A stretch of 64,000 nucleotides of DNA, from contig NC_007954.1 in NCBI RefSeq assembly GCF_000013765.1, forward strand, positions 1,860,001 through 1,924,000, written 5' to 3'. Below the pieces are notes generated by a model. It was not told the DNA's origin. It worked only from the letters and a program-made list of their open reading frames with translations, and made no database searches. Both the position numbers and the translations under genes were made by a program. Below, piece after piece: positions 17,177-25,961 of the stretch. The first letter of the stretch is position 1. Each line of letters opens with the position of its first letter. Source of the stretch: Shewanella denitrificans OS217. GTDB taxonomy: Bacteria; Pseudomonadota; Gammaproteobacteria; Enterobacterales; Shewanellaceae.

Positions 17177-17892
17177 TGCGGCGCCTCCACGTTTAACTGC
17201 TTGTTTAACTGCATGTTTAACCCCGTTTTAAGCCCCAGAAGTAAAAAGTTCTGCAAAATTTGAGCGCCCACTTTGGCGCTTTTTTCTGGGTGGAATTGCA
17301 CCCCAAAAAAGTTGTCCTTGCCTATGGCGGCGCTAAAGGCTTCGCCATAGGTGCTGGAGGCAATAGTGTATTCGCTGATGGGCGCGCGGTAGCTGTGGAC
17401 AAAATACACATAGCTGCCATTGTCTATGCCGATAAACAATGGATGACGCTTTTCTGTGTCAGGCAGGGTTATTTGATTCCAGCCCATGTGCGGCAGGGGC
17501 AGGCCTTTGCTGTCTAAGTCGCCAATCTCAGTGGGCACTAGTCCTAAACAGGCAATACTCTTATCGCTGCGATTGCCATGTTCATTAGACAAGGATGCCA
17601 GCATTTGCATGCCAAGGCACACCCCCAACACGGGCTGAGTTAAGCTTTTAATCAGCTCAATCAAGTTCTTTTGCTTAAGTTTATCCATAGCAGCCCCGGC
17701 GGTACCCACCCCTGGCAGCACCACTCTGGCCGCATCTTTGATCACATCCACATCAGCGCTGACAACCACATTGGCATTCAGGCGCTCAAAGGCAAACCGC
17801 ACTGAGGTTAAATTGGCGCAGCCTGTGTCGATAATCACGGTAATATCATTGGCATCGCCTGAAACGCTTGAAGTATTCGAAACTTGTGTCAT
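17173..17892 (-). CDS. hisH: Imidazole glycerol phosphate synthase glutaminase subunit HisH
   Basis: 239 aa class I glutamine amidotransferase that feeds ammonia to HisF. The nucleophile Cys is in GVCLGMQML, and the His/Glu pair in GVQFHPEKS. It is about 40 residues longer than the usual roughly 200. There is an N-terminal extension (MTQVSNTSSVSGDAND) before the conserved DITVIIDTGCANLTSV, and a Gln/Asn-rich C-terminal tail after LLGLK that ends NVEAPQ. No internal Met offers a shorter start near the conserved block. It starts 9 bases after hisB ends. Confidence 0.97.
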   Translation of the reverse strand: MTQVSNTSSVSGDANDITVIIDTGCANLTSVRFAFERLNANVVVSADVDVIKDAARVVLPGVGTAGAAMDKLKQKNLIELIKSLTQPVLGVCLGMQMLASLSNEHGNRSDKSIACLGLVPTEIGDLDSKGLPLPHMGWNQITLPDTEKRHPLFIGIDNGSYVYFVHSYRAPISEYTIASSTYGEAFSAAIGKDNFFGVQFHPEKSAKVGAQILQNFLLLGLKTGLNMQLNKQLNVEAPQ

Positions 17893-17901
17893 AGGGACTC
17901 C

Positions 17902-18969
17902 TTACAGCACACCTTTGCTTGATGGCAATCTATCACCTTCCACTTTCACTGCTTGGCGAAGGGTACGGCCTAAGACTTTAAACAGGGCTTCAACCTTGTG
18001 GTGATCGTTGTCACCCGTGGAGCCAATGTGCAGTGTGCAGCGCAGGCCATCGGCGAAGGAGCGAAAAAAGTGCGGCACCATTTCTATAGCCATTTCACCG
18101 ACCATTTCACGCTCGAACTGCGCATTAAATTTAATGAAAGGGCGGCCTGAAATGTCCATCAAACATTCGCCGCTGGCTTCATCCATGGGCAAGCTAAAAC
18201 CAAAACGTGCGATACCGCGCTTGTCCCCTAATGCCTTTCGAATGGCATCACCAATGGCAAGGGCCGTGTCTTCTACGCTGTGGTGATCATCAATTTCTAA
18301 ATCACCAGCGACGTGCACGTCCATTTTAAAATTACCGTGGGTTTGAATTTGATCTAGCATGTGGTCAAAAAAGCCAATGCCAGTGTCAATCTTGCCTTTG
18401 CTTTGGCTGTCTAAGTCTATGGTGACCTTGATGTCGGTTTCTTTGGTGGTGCGCACCACGGTCGCCACCCGGCCTTTACTTAATACCGCGTTAGTAATCG
18501 TGTCCCAATTCAGGGTTTGACGGTCATATTTAAAACTTTTGATGCCCATGGCATTAGCAAGCTCAACGTCGGTCTCGCGATCGCCAATGACCGCTGAAGT
18601 GGTAAAATCCACTTTACCTTGAGTTAAATAATCTTTGACTAAGCCAAGCTTGGGTTTACGGCAACTGCAGTTATCTTCATTAAAGTGCGGGCAAATCACC
18701 ACATCATCAAACACCACACCTTGGCTTGCAAAAATTTGCATCATCATGTTGTGAGGCGCATCAAAGTCTGCCTTAGGGAAGGATGAGGTGCCCAAACCGT
18801 CTTGATTGCTGACCATGACTAAGCGAAATCCGGCTTTTTGCAATTTGAGCAGTGCAGGGATGACCTGTGGTTCAAACACGAGTTTTTCTAAACTGTCTAA
18901 CTGTTTATCTATGGCGGGCTCTTCTACTAAGGTGCCATCTCTGTCGATAAATAAAATATTCTGTTTCAT
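17902..18969 (-). CDS. hisB: Bifunctional histidinol-phosphatase / imidazoleglycerol-phosphate dehydratase
   Basis: 355 aa fusion, the usual gammaproteobacterial form. The N-terminal HAD phosphatase (about residues 1-165) has LFIDRDGTLVEEP with the nucleophile Asp and a zinc-binding CPHFNEDNCSCRKPK loop. The C-terminal dehydratase (about 170-355) has the His-rich metal sites DHHSVEDTA and DNDHHKVEA. It catalyses two non-adjacent steps of histidine synthesis. The start ATG at 18969 (MKQNILFIDRDG) has AAGGT upstream; an earlier in-frame start at 18987 is poorer. A 64-base gap separates it from hisC, the longest within the operon. Confidence 0.98.
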   Translation of the reverse strand: MKQNILFIDRDGTLVEEPAIDKQLDSLEKLVFEPQVIPALLKLQKAGFRLVMVSNQDGLGTSSFPKADFDAPHNMMMQIFASQGVVFDDVVICPHFNEDNCSCRKPKLGLVKDYLTQGKVDFTTSAVIGDRETDVELANAMGIKSFKYDRQTLNWDTITNAVLSKGRVATVVRTTKETDIKVTIDLDSQSKGKIDTGIGFFDHMLDQIQTHGNFKMDVHVAGDLEIDDHHSVEDTALAIGDAIRKALGDKRGIARFGFSLPMDEASGECLMDISGRPFIKFNAQFEREMVGEMAIEMVPHFFRSFADGLRCTLHIGSTGDNDHHKVEALFKVLGRTLRQAVKVEGDRLPSSKGVL

Positions 18970-19033
18970 GCTAGTGACCTTAAACAATAGGGCGATGATT
19001 AGTTTTGTCTTTCTGGTTAGTTTTCTGAGCGTT

Positions 19034-20092
19034 TTAGTTCACTTTAGTGAAGAGCGAGATAATCACATCGGTATCTGCAGCCGATGTGAAGCTAAAGCGT
19101 ATCGCATCCCTAAGGCGTGGATCTTTATAGGCCCTAGCAACAATGCCTGCATCTCTTAGCATAGTGGCGACATTGGGCACATCGTCAAATTGAGCCAACA
19201 CATAGTTGCCCTTGGCGGGGAGCACCTTGGCCCCATAGGCGCTTAGCGCATCGCTTAAGCGCTTACCTTGCTCCATTAGACTAGCAACTTGAGTGCGCAT
19301 TGTGTCTATGCCAGTTGGACTTAAGGCTGATATTGCAAGCTCAGATACTGGCAATGGCACAGGGTAGGGCGCGATGACCCGCATCACTAAATCAATCACT
19401 TCATCATTGGCCAGTAAAAAACCGCAGCGTGCACCGGCTAAAGCAAAGGCTTTAGATAAAGTGCGCAGCACCACAAGATTAGGGTAGGAATCCAATAAAT
19501 CCGCCACGCTGTATTCAGGGCAAAACTCGATATAAGCTTCATCAACAACCACTATGGATTCGGGCGTGGCTTGGATGGCTTGCTCGATGTCAGCTTTTGC
19601 AATCACAGTGCCGGTTGGGTTATTGGGATTACAAATAAACACAATTTTGGCCTTGCCGACTGTTGCTTGCTGGATAAGGGTTGGCCACAGATCTGGTAAC
19701 TGATAATCATACGTTAAGTTAAGTGCGATCACGCCGACGTTAAAGGTGGCTGCACTGATGGCATACATGCCATAAGTGGGGCCAAAGCAAGCGATGCTGT
19801 CTTTTCCTGGCACACAAAAGGTTCGAATGAGTAATTCAATGGCTTCGTCGGCGCCGCGGCTCGCGATAATCTGGCTTGGTTTAACGCCAGAGTAGCGGCT
19901 GTAGGCATTGATGAGCTCAGCTGGCTGACATTCTGGATAACGGTTCACCTTGTCTAAGTCACTATTATTAAAGGGGGACTCATTGGCATTGATCCAAATG
20001 TCCCCTTGGCCGCCAATGCGTCTCGCACTTTGGTAGGGGGTTAAGCTTAATAGCTCTTGTCTTGCAAGGGCGCGTGGATTAAAGCGTGTCAT
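19034..20092 (-). CDS. hisC: Histidinol-phosphate aminotransferase
   Basis: 352 aa PLP-dependent fold-type I aminotransferase that converts imidazole acetol phosphate to histidinol phosphate. INANESPF is the N-terminal substrate loop, CNPNNPTGT and VVDEAYIEF are the PLP-binding blocks, and the Schiff-base lysine is in LRTLSKAFALAGARCGF. The start overlaps the end of hisD by 14 bases. The length is normal and all key residues are present. Confidence 0.98.
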   Translation of the reverse strand: MTRFNPRALARQELLSLTPYQSARRIGGQGDIWINANESPFNNSDLDKVNRYPECQPAELINAYSRYSGVKPSQIIASRGADEAIELLIRTFCVPGKDSIACFGPTYGMYAISAATFNVGVIALNLTYDYQLPDLWPTLIQQATVGKAKIVFICNPNNPTGTVIAKADIEQAIQATPESIVVVDEAYIEFCPEYSVADLLDSYPNLVVLRTLSKAFALAGARCGFLLANDEVIDLVMRVIAPYPVPLPVSELAISALSPTGIDTMRTQVASLMEQGKRLSDALSAYGAKVLPAKGNYVLAQFDDVPNVATMLRDAGIVARAYKDPRLRDAIRFSFTSAADTDVIISLFTKVN

Positions 20093-21395
20093 AGCATCTA
20101 CCCTCAGTGGCTAAATAATCTAATCGCAGGGCAATGGCATTTTTATGGGCATCTAACAGCTCATTTTCAGCCAGCACCATCACCGTTTTGCCTAGCGTTT
20201 GCAAACCTTGGGGGCTAAGCTCTTGCACGGTAAAGCGGCGACTAAAGTCAGCCAGTGACAAACTTGAAACCGAGCGGCTATAACCATAAGTCGGCAACAC
20301 ATGGTTAGTGCCGCTGGCATAATCCCCAACAGATTCAGGGGTGTAAGCGCCTAAAAATACCGAGCCTGCGCCGCGAATTTGCTTTAATACCTCACGGGGC
20401 TTAGCCGTTTGAATAATCAAATGCTCTGGGCCATAGCGATTTGACACTATGGCGGCCTGTTTCATATCGCTGACAATGATGCTGCGACTGCATTCAAGGG
20501 CTTTTGCGGCGATATCTTTACGGCTCAACTGCGCTAGTTGCTCCATTAATGCCAGATTCACTTGCTCAGCCAGTAACTGCGAATCTGTCACTAGCATGAC
20601 TTGTGAGTCAACGCCGTGCTCGGCTTGAGATAATAAGTCCGCCGCCACAAATCTAGGATTGGCAGCTTTATCGGCAATCACTAGCACTTCAGATGGCCCA
20701 GCTGGCATATCAATGGACACACTGATGCGGCTATCTTGGGACACTAAGCGTTTCGCTTCAGTCACATAGCGATTCCCTGGGCCAAAAATTTTATCCACAT
20801 TGGGGATAGATTCTGTGCCAAAGGCTAATGCGGCAATGGCCTGTGCGCCGCCCACCTGGAAAATATCCGTAATGCCGCACACATTAGCGGCATAGATAAT
20901 GGCATCATTTATGGGGGGCGGGCTCATGAGTATGCGCTTTTCACAGCCGGCAATTTTTGCAGGCAGCGCGAGCATCATCACGGTTGAAATCAGCGGCGCA
21001 GTGCCGCCAGGAATATACAAACCCACACGTTCAATGGGCTCACTTCTAAGCTCACAGCGAATGCCCGCTTGGGTTTCTATATCAACCCCTTGAAACACCT
21101 GCGCCCGGTGAAAGCTTTCAATATTGCTCACAGCTTGGGCTACCGCTTGTTTGACATCTAAGCTCACACGATTGCAGGCGGCAGTGATTTGCTCAGCCGT
21201 CAATGCAAGCTCCGTTAGCTCAACACCATCGAAACGCTTGTTAAAGCGTAATAAAGCCGCATCGCCTTGATTGCAGATCTCTTCAATAATATCCCGCACG
21301 CTTTGCAAGGCACTTAAGTCACCAATTAAGGGGGAACGCGTTAAGGTTTGTTGCTGCTTCTGGGGTGTTAAAGCGCCCCAATTAAGAATTTGCAT
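20079..21395 (-). CDS. hisD: Histidinol dehydrogenase
   Basis: 438 aa zinc enzyme that oxidises histidinol to histidine in the last two steps. The signature PAGPSEVLVIADKAANPRFV with the following DLLSQAEHGVDSQ (zinc and base residues), and the C-terminal TYGYSRSVSSLSLADFSR block are present. It starts 4 bases after the hisG stop. Confidence 0.98.
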   Translation of the reverse strand: MQILNWGALTPQKQQQTLTRSPLIGDLSALQSVRDIIEEICNQGDAALLRFNKRFDGVELTELALTAEQITAACNRVSLDVKQAVAQAVSNIESFHRAQVFQGVDIETQAGIRCELRSEPIERVGLYIPGGTAPLISTVMMLALPAKIAGCEKRILMSPPPINDAIIYAANVCGITDIFQVGGAQAIAALAFGTESIPNVDKIFGPGNRYVTEAKRLVSQDSRISVSIDMPAGPSEVLVIADKAANPRFVAADLLSQAEHGVDSQVMLVTDSQLLAEQVNLALMEQLAQLSRKDIAAKALECSRSIIVSDMKQAAIVSNRYGPEHLIIQTAKPREVLKQIRGAGSVFLGAYTPESVGDYASGTNHVLPTYGYSRSVSSLSLADFSRRFTVQELSPQGLQTLGKTVMVLAENELLDAHKNAIALRLDYLATEGRCYDTL

Positions 21396-21399
21396 CTGC

Positions 21400-22299
21400 C
21401 TACCCCATCATTTTTTCAATTGGCATCACCAGAATGGAGCTTGCACCTAGGGCCGTTAATTGCTCCATAGTGTCCCAGAATAAATCTTCAGTGCTGACAG
21501 CGTGAATAGCCACACGATTGGTATCATCATTTAATGGCAATACTGTGGGATTTTCTGCACCGGGTAGCAGGGCGATGATTTGTTCTAAGGTTTCAGTTGG
21601 GGCGTGCAATAAGATGTATTTACTTTCACGGGCGCGGATAACGCCGTTGGCGCGGGAAAGAATTTTATTGATTAGCACCTGTTTTTCCGCTGTTTGCGCT
21701 TCATTAGACTGAATAATGCAAGCGGTTGAGCGGTAGATAACCTCGGTTTCATACAGGCCGTTGGCTTCTAAGGTTGCGCCAGTTGATACTAAATCGCAGA
21801 TGGCATCAGAAAGCCCTGCACGAGGCGCCACTTCCACCGAGCCTTTAAGCATACAATCGCTGTAACTTATGCCTTTTTCAGCCATAAAACGGCGCAATAA
21901 ATTCGGGTAAGAGGTGGCAATGCGAAGGCCGCTAAGGGAGCTGACATCTTGATAGTCAAATTCATTGGGCACGGCTAAAGACAGGCGGCATGAACCAAAA
22001 TCAAGTTCGCGCAACTTGATGAAGGTCGATGGCTTATTGAGGGTTTGACGCTCAATTTGTTCTTCTTCCAGTACGTTCTCACCAATGATCCCAAGGTCAA
22101 CCACGCCGTCCATCACAAGCCCAGGAATATCATCGTCACGCACCCGAAGTAGGTCGATGGGCATGTTATCTGCGTGGGCGATTAAGCGCTGCTCGTTAAC
22201 GGTGAATTTCACCCCACAGCTTTTAAGTAATTGCTGGGATTCTTTCGATAAACGGCCCGATTTCTGGATGGCGATACGTAAACGTTGAGTGTTTGGCAT
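21400..22299 (-). CDS. hisG: ATP phosphoribosyltransferase (long form)
   Basis: 299 aa, the long HisG form that includes the C-terminal ACT-like regulatory domain and is feedback-inhibited by histidine. It performs the first committed step, ATP + PRPP to PR-ATP. LRIAIQKSGRLSKESQQLL is the N-terminal signature; DLVSTGATLEANGL forms the PRPP-binding region. I chose the ATG at 22299 (MPNTQRLRIA) because AAGGA lies 8 bases upstream; an in-frame TTG at 22314 overlaps that site. It is the first structural gene after the HisL leader and attenuator. Confidence 0.98.
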   Translation of the reverse strand: MPNTQRLRIAIQKSGRLSKESQQLLKSCGVKFTVNEQRLIAHADNMPIDLLRVRDDDIPGLVMDGVVDLGIIGENVLEEEQIERQTLNKPSTFIKLRELDFGSCRLSLAVPNEFDYQDVSSLSGLRIATSYPNLLRRFMAEKGISYSDCMLKGSVEVAPRAGLSDAICDLVSTGATLEANGLYETEVIYRSTACIIQSNEAQTAEKQVLINKILSRANGVIRARESKYILLHAPTETLEQIIALLPGAENPTVLPLNDDTNRVAIHAVSTEDLFWDTMEQLTALGASSILVMPIEKMMG

Positions 22300-22412
22300 A
22301 GTGTTGTCCTTCAAGTAAATTATTTATAAGTTGTTGCTTATGAATCGTGCTAAATCATTTATTTGAGGGGCTTTATAGGCTACTTGTGATGTTAATTTTT
22401 ACACTAGATAGC

Positions 22413-22444
22413 AAAAAACCCCTGAAATTCCTTCCAGGGGTTTT
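22413..22444 (-). terminator. his attenuator terminator
   Basis: On the minus strand AAAACCCCTG and CAGGGGTTTT form a 10-bp stem around a 10-base loop followed by a T-run. It lies between the HisL leader peptide and hisG, so it is the regulated terminator of his attenuation. Confidence 0.92.
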
Positions 22445-22505
22445 GTGTTATATAAATATATCACCGCCAGAAGGATACAGTCCTTCGGCAGTAAGCATCC
22501 GAAGG
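22445..22505 (-). promoter_or_regulatory. his leader pause/antiterminator segment
   Basis: Between the HisL stop and the terminator the transcript contains CCTTCGGATG, CCGAAGG and CCTTCTGGCGG. The first two can pair as a pause hairpin, and the middle segment could alternatively pair with downstream sequence. This is the expected alternative-fold region of an attenuator; exact partners were not computed. Confidence 0.6.
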
Positions 22506-22553
22506 CTACCGCATATGGTGATGATGGTGCATGCTAGTCTTCAGTATGTTCAT
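22506..22553 (-). CDS. hisL: his operon leader peptide HisL
   Basis: A 15-residue peptide, MNILKTSMHHHHHMR, too short for routine ORF calling. Five consecutive His codons (CAC CAT CAT CAC CAT) make ribosome speed sensitive to charged tRNA-His. It lies about 200 bases upstream of hisG with the attenuator hairpin in between. Between peptide and terminator, complementary segments rich in CCTTCGG/CCGAAGG (about 22465-22505) can form the pause and antiterminator stems. E. coli HisL carries seven His residues, so five is at the short end for this mechanism. Confidence 0.92.
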   Translation of the reverse strand: MNILKTSMHHHHHMR

Positions 22554-22689
22554 TGGATGCTCGCTTTGGCTATTTATTAATTATTTAAATTCGTTGTTTC
22601 ATGGTCTGCGTTTAACAGGCAGTTCCATAACTGAGCTAAGACACTAACCCGATTTTTTTTTGAATGCAATAGCCAATGACGAGCTTTTT

Positions 22690-22715
22690 ATCATTCAAGT
22701 GTTAACTTGAATGAT
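22690..22715. repeat. Inverted repeat between hisL and helicase gene
   Basis: ATCATTCAAG and CTTGAATGAT form a perfect 10-bp stem around TGTTAA. A TTTT follows on the plus strand. It lies in the divergent region between the his promoter and the helicase gene, so it may be an operator or a weak terminator. Confidence 0.5.
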
Positions 22716-22824
22716 TTTCACTTTCCCATGACGACTAGTCGCATTCTAGCCGCATTAAGGCGAAATGAGCAAAGCGGTTGGCAGTTTCAAACTAAGTTAA
22801 GCATAATAGCGCCAATATTGTTTA

Positions 22825-24762
22825 TTGGTAGTTATCTTGGCTTCACATCTTTTATCACAAGTGTCAGCGGTAATGGGGCCAAATGGCGCCTTGTCTCGCC
22901 ACGTGCTTAAATACCGCAGTCGTCAGATCCAAATCGATATGGCGCTGGCTGTGTGTGAGGCGATAGAGCACAAGCAAAACTTGGTGGTAGAAGCGGGCAC
23001 TGGGGTGGGTAAAACCTTTGCTTATCTTATTCCAGCGCTCCTGAGTGGCAAGCAAGTGCTGCTAAGCACTGGCAGTAAAAACCTTCAAGATCAGCTGTTT
23101 TACAAAGACTTACCCGCGTTACTTACCATGCTTAAATTGCACCCTAAGCTTGCTTTACTTAAAGGCCGCAGCAATTATTTGTGTCAACTTCGGCTCGGGC
23201 AAGCCATGGAATATGCCAGCCGAAATAGTGAGCAGGCGCTGGATCATTTACTGAAAATTTCCCAGTGGGCCAGCGTGACCAAGGACGGTGATATCGGCAA
23301 TTTAACCACAGTGCCAGAGCACAGTAATGTGATTGAAACCGTAGTGAGCACAAAAGAAAGCTGCACTGGCAGTCACTGTGGCCATTATGAAGCCTGCTTT
23401 ACCCGCAAAGCACGCCTCAGAGCCATGGAAGCCAAGGTTATTGTGGTTAATCATCATTTATTTTTTGCCGATAAACTGCTTAAAGACACCGGCTTTGCCG
23501 AGATTTTGCCCGATGCAGATATCGTGATATTCGATGAGGCCCATCAACTGCCGGATATCAGCATTCGCTATTTTGGCCAACAGTTTTCAACTAAACAGAT
23601 TACCAGTTTGCTGGCTCATGTGATGGACATTCAGCGCCAAGAGCTAGGGGACACGATTCAAATCAGTGAGTGTTGCCAGCAAGCGGGGCTTGCCCTCAGC
23701 CAATGGCTCGATGCCCTTAATCAATCTCAACTAACAGATTGGCGTAACGCATTAAAAGATAAAGGTTTATCTCAGCTATCATGGGCATTGTTGGCGGCGT
23801 TAACTCAAATAAGTCAACTGCTTTTACATCATCTAGGGCGAAGTGAAGCGCTTGATCTTGCCGTTGAGCGCTTACAAGCGCTCACGCCTAAGCTTGCTGC
23901 CTTTTTTGAATGTAATGACGTGCAAGCGGCCTACAGCGTGGCACTCAATCGTGGCGGGGCTATGTTAAGTATTTCACCCATAGATGTGGCTAAACAATGC
24001 CAGAGTTTATTTGCAACCGATACACGATGGATTTTCACCTCGGCGACCCTGCAGATGGAGCGCTCCTTAGGGCACTTTTGCAAGCAAATTGGTCAGGCTA
24101 AGGCGAGGCAACTCATCATGGATAGCCCGTTCGATTACCCGAAACAGGCGCTTTTTTGCGTGCCGCGGCATTTAGCTAAATCTGCCCAAGGGTCGCAAAC
24201 AGCCAAGCAACTGGTGGATATTTGCGTGCCTGCCATTAATGCCGCCAAAGGGCGTACCTTTGTGCTATTTACCAGTCATCAGATGTTAGAGCAGGTGGCA
24301 TTATTGCTTAGAACAAGAGTGAATTACCCCTTATTGGTGCAGGGCCAAGGTAGCAAGCAGCACTTATTGGATAAATTTAAACTCTTAGGCAATGCGGTAT
24401 TACTGGGTACTCAGAGCTTTTGGGAAGGGGTGGATGTGCGCGGCAGAAATTTAAGTTGCGTCATCATAGATAAATTGCCCTTTGTGCAGCCCGATGACAC
24501 CTTGTACCGTGCAAGAGCTGCCAATGCCGAGCGCCAAGGGCATGATCCTTTTAGCCATATTTCATTGCCCCAAGCTGTGATCAGTCTCAAGCAGGGGGTT
24601 GGGCGGCTTATTCGCGATGAAAGGGACGCAGGGGTGCTCATCTTGTGTGACAATCGCATCGTAAATCGTGCTTATGGGCAAGCTTTTGTGCTGTCTTTAC
24701 CGCCAATGAGCCGGACTCGGGATTTAGATAAGGCGCTGCACTTCTTAAAACAGATCCCATAA
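22825..24762 (+). CDS. yoaA: ATP-dependent DNA helicase, YoaA/DinG family
   Basis: 645 aa superfamily 2 iron-sulfur helicase (XPD-like). Walker A is VVEAGTGVGKTFAYL (about residues 55-69). Cysteines in KESCTGSHCGHYEACF and the preceding NYLC segment fit the 4Fe-4S cluster domain. The DEAH box is seen as IFDEAHQL, and motifs V-VI as LLGTQSFWEGVDVRG and KQGVGRLIRDERDAG. Such helicases resolve damaged or stalled replication structures. The start is uncertain: TTG 22825, TTG 22837, GTG 22861 and ATG 22873 are in frame and none has a strong SD. It lies 44 bases before tsaB on the same strand; E. coli also has yoaA next to tsaB. Confidence 0.92.
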   Translation: MVVILASHLLSQVSAVMGPNGALSRHVLKYRSRQIQIDMALAVCEAIEHKQNLVVEAGTGVGKTFAYLIPALLSGKQVLLSTGSKNLQDQLFYKDLPALLTMLKLHPKLALLKGRSNYLCQLRLGQAMEYASRNSEQALDHLLKISQWASVTKDGDIGNLTTVPEHSNVIETVVSTKESCTGSHCGHYEACFTRKARLRAMEAKVIVVNHHLFFADKLLKDTGFAEILPDADIVIFDEAHQLPDISIRYFGQQFSTKQITSLLAHVMDIQRQELGDTIQISECCQQAGLALSQWLDALNQSQLTDWRNALKDKGLSQLSWALLAALTQISQLLLHHLGRSEALDLAVERLQALTPKLAAFFECNDVQAAYSVALNRGGAMLSISPIDVAKQCQSLFATDTRWIFTSATLQMERSLGHFCKQIGQAKARQLIMDSPFDYPKQALFCVPRHLAKSAQGSQTAKQLVDICVPAINAAKGRTFVLFTSHQMLEQVALLLRTRVNYPLLVQGQGSKQHLLDKFKLLGNAVLLGTQSFWEGVDVRGRNLSCVIIDKLPFVQPDDTLYRARAANAERQGHDPFSHISLPQAVISLKQGVGRLIRDERDAGVLILCDNRIVNRAYGQAFVLSLPPMSRTRDLDKALHFLKQIP

Positions 24763-24805
24763 GTTATCATTAGCGCCATTATTGGTTTTTTAGATTTGGT
24801 TTTTC

Positions 24806-25510
24806 ATGACAATACAACTCACTTCAAGCATTCTGGCCTTAGACACTTGCACCGAATCTTGCTCTGCTGCATTAAGTTATCAGGGCCAAGTGTTTTCTCG
24901 CATCGCCGATGCCCCTAGGGAGCACAGCCAGCGTTTACTGCCCATGATAGATGAAGTGTTGAAAGAGGCGGGAGTAAGCTTAGCTTCTTTAGACGCCATC
25001 GCTTACGGCCGCGGTCCTGGCAGCTTTACCGGCATTCGCATTTGTACCAGCATGACCCAAGGCTTGGCCTTAGGACAAGACTTGCCTGTGATTGGTATTT
25101 CCACACTGGCAGCCATGGCGCAAATGGCCATCAGCGAACACGGGGCTAAGCAGGTGTTGTGCGCCATCGATGCACGCATGAATGAAGTCTATTGGGCGCA
25201 GTTTGTGGATGCCAATGGGGTTGCCACCTTAGTGGGCCATGAGCAGGTAAGCTCTCCTGAATTGATTGAGTTGACCATGGATAACAATCACGTGACTCAG
25301 GCCTGCGGCACTGGGTTCGATGCCTATCCCCAGTTACTTAACTTAGGAAATCTACAGCGCTTAATGGCAGTGAATTTCCCCGATGCGCGCGGCATGTTGA
25401 CCTTAGCTCAAGTGGGTATCACTGCAGGGCAGACAACAAGTGTGGATGATTTAGCTCCCGTTTACTTAAGGGACACTGTAACTTGGAAAAAATTGCCTGG
25501 GCGTGAATAA
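24806..25510 (+). CDS. tsaB: tRNA threonylcarbamoyladenosine biosynthesis protein TsaB
   Basis: 234 aa ASKHA-fold partner of TsaD and TsaE in making the universal t6A37 modification of ANN-decoding tRNAs. The N-terminal SILALDTCTESCSAAL is the phosphate-1-like motif, and RGPGSFTGIRICTSMTQGLA the family signature. It lacks the metal-binding histidines of TsaD, as expected for TsaB. It sits 44 bases downstream of the helicase gene, likely in one transcript. Confidence 0.96.
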   Translation: MTIQLTSSILALDTCTESCSAALSYQGQVFSRIADAPREHSQRLLPMIDEVLKEAGVSLASLDAIAYGRGPGSFTGIRICTSMTQGLALGQDLPVIGISTLAAMAQMAISEHGAKQVLCAIDARMNEVYWAQFVDANGVATLVGHEQVSSPELIELTMDNNHVTQACGTGFDAYPQLLNLGNLQRLMAVNFPDARGMLTLAQVGITAGQTTSVDDLAPVYLRDTVTWKKLPGRE

Positions 25511-25619
25511 ATGTGCGTGTTTTAGGCATATTTTACTGCTATATTTTCTAAGCTATGGCTATTTTGAGTTATAGCGTGATCTGTTGGACGATTAAGGCTG
25601 TGCGAACCTAGGCGAGAAG

Positions 25620-25961
25620 ATGCAGGCAAATTTACATACAATTTCTGTTCCCCAGTCTAGCCTCAGCCAAGCGGTTGCGGCTAATCGACCTATCACGCCT
25701 GCTGTCCCCGCCGTCGATAATGCATTAGCGTCACCACAGCCCAATCATGACAAGGCAACCCCAACTCAGCAGAGTCAAGGTTTACCCGAAGCCTTAAGCT
25801 CAGATGAGTTAGCCATGCTGCAACTCAAGCGGGATGCAAAGCTTGAATACGATAACAACACTCGCACTCAGCAAGGGGCCATCGCCAGTTATTTAAACAC
25901 TCAACATGCGGCCAAGCGTGATGAAATCCAACAAATGGTGGGTATCGATCTTTATGCCTGA
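25620..25961 (+). CDS. Small Gln/Pro-rich protein of unknown function
   Basis: 113 aa, family not recognised. The N-terminal half (about residues 1-60) is low-complexity, rich in Pro, Gln, Ser and Ala, and probably disordered. The C-terminal half is a charged helical segment (SSDELAMLQLKRDAKLEYDN, then a second helix ending GIDLYA). No signal peptide. The start ATG at 25620 follows GGCGAGA. Its stop overlaps the start of the M50-like protease gene (ATGCCTGA), so the two are probably translationally coupled and may work together. Confidence 0.7.
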   Translation: MQANLHTISVPQSSLSQAVAANRPITPAVPAVDNALASPQPNHDKATPTQQSQGLPEALSSDELAMLQLKRDAKLEYDNNTRTQQGAIASYLNTQHAAKRDEIQQMVGIDLYA

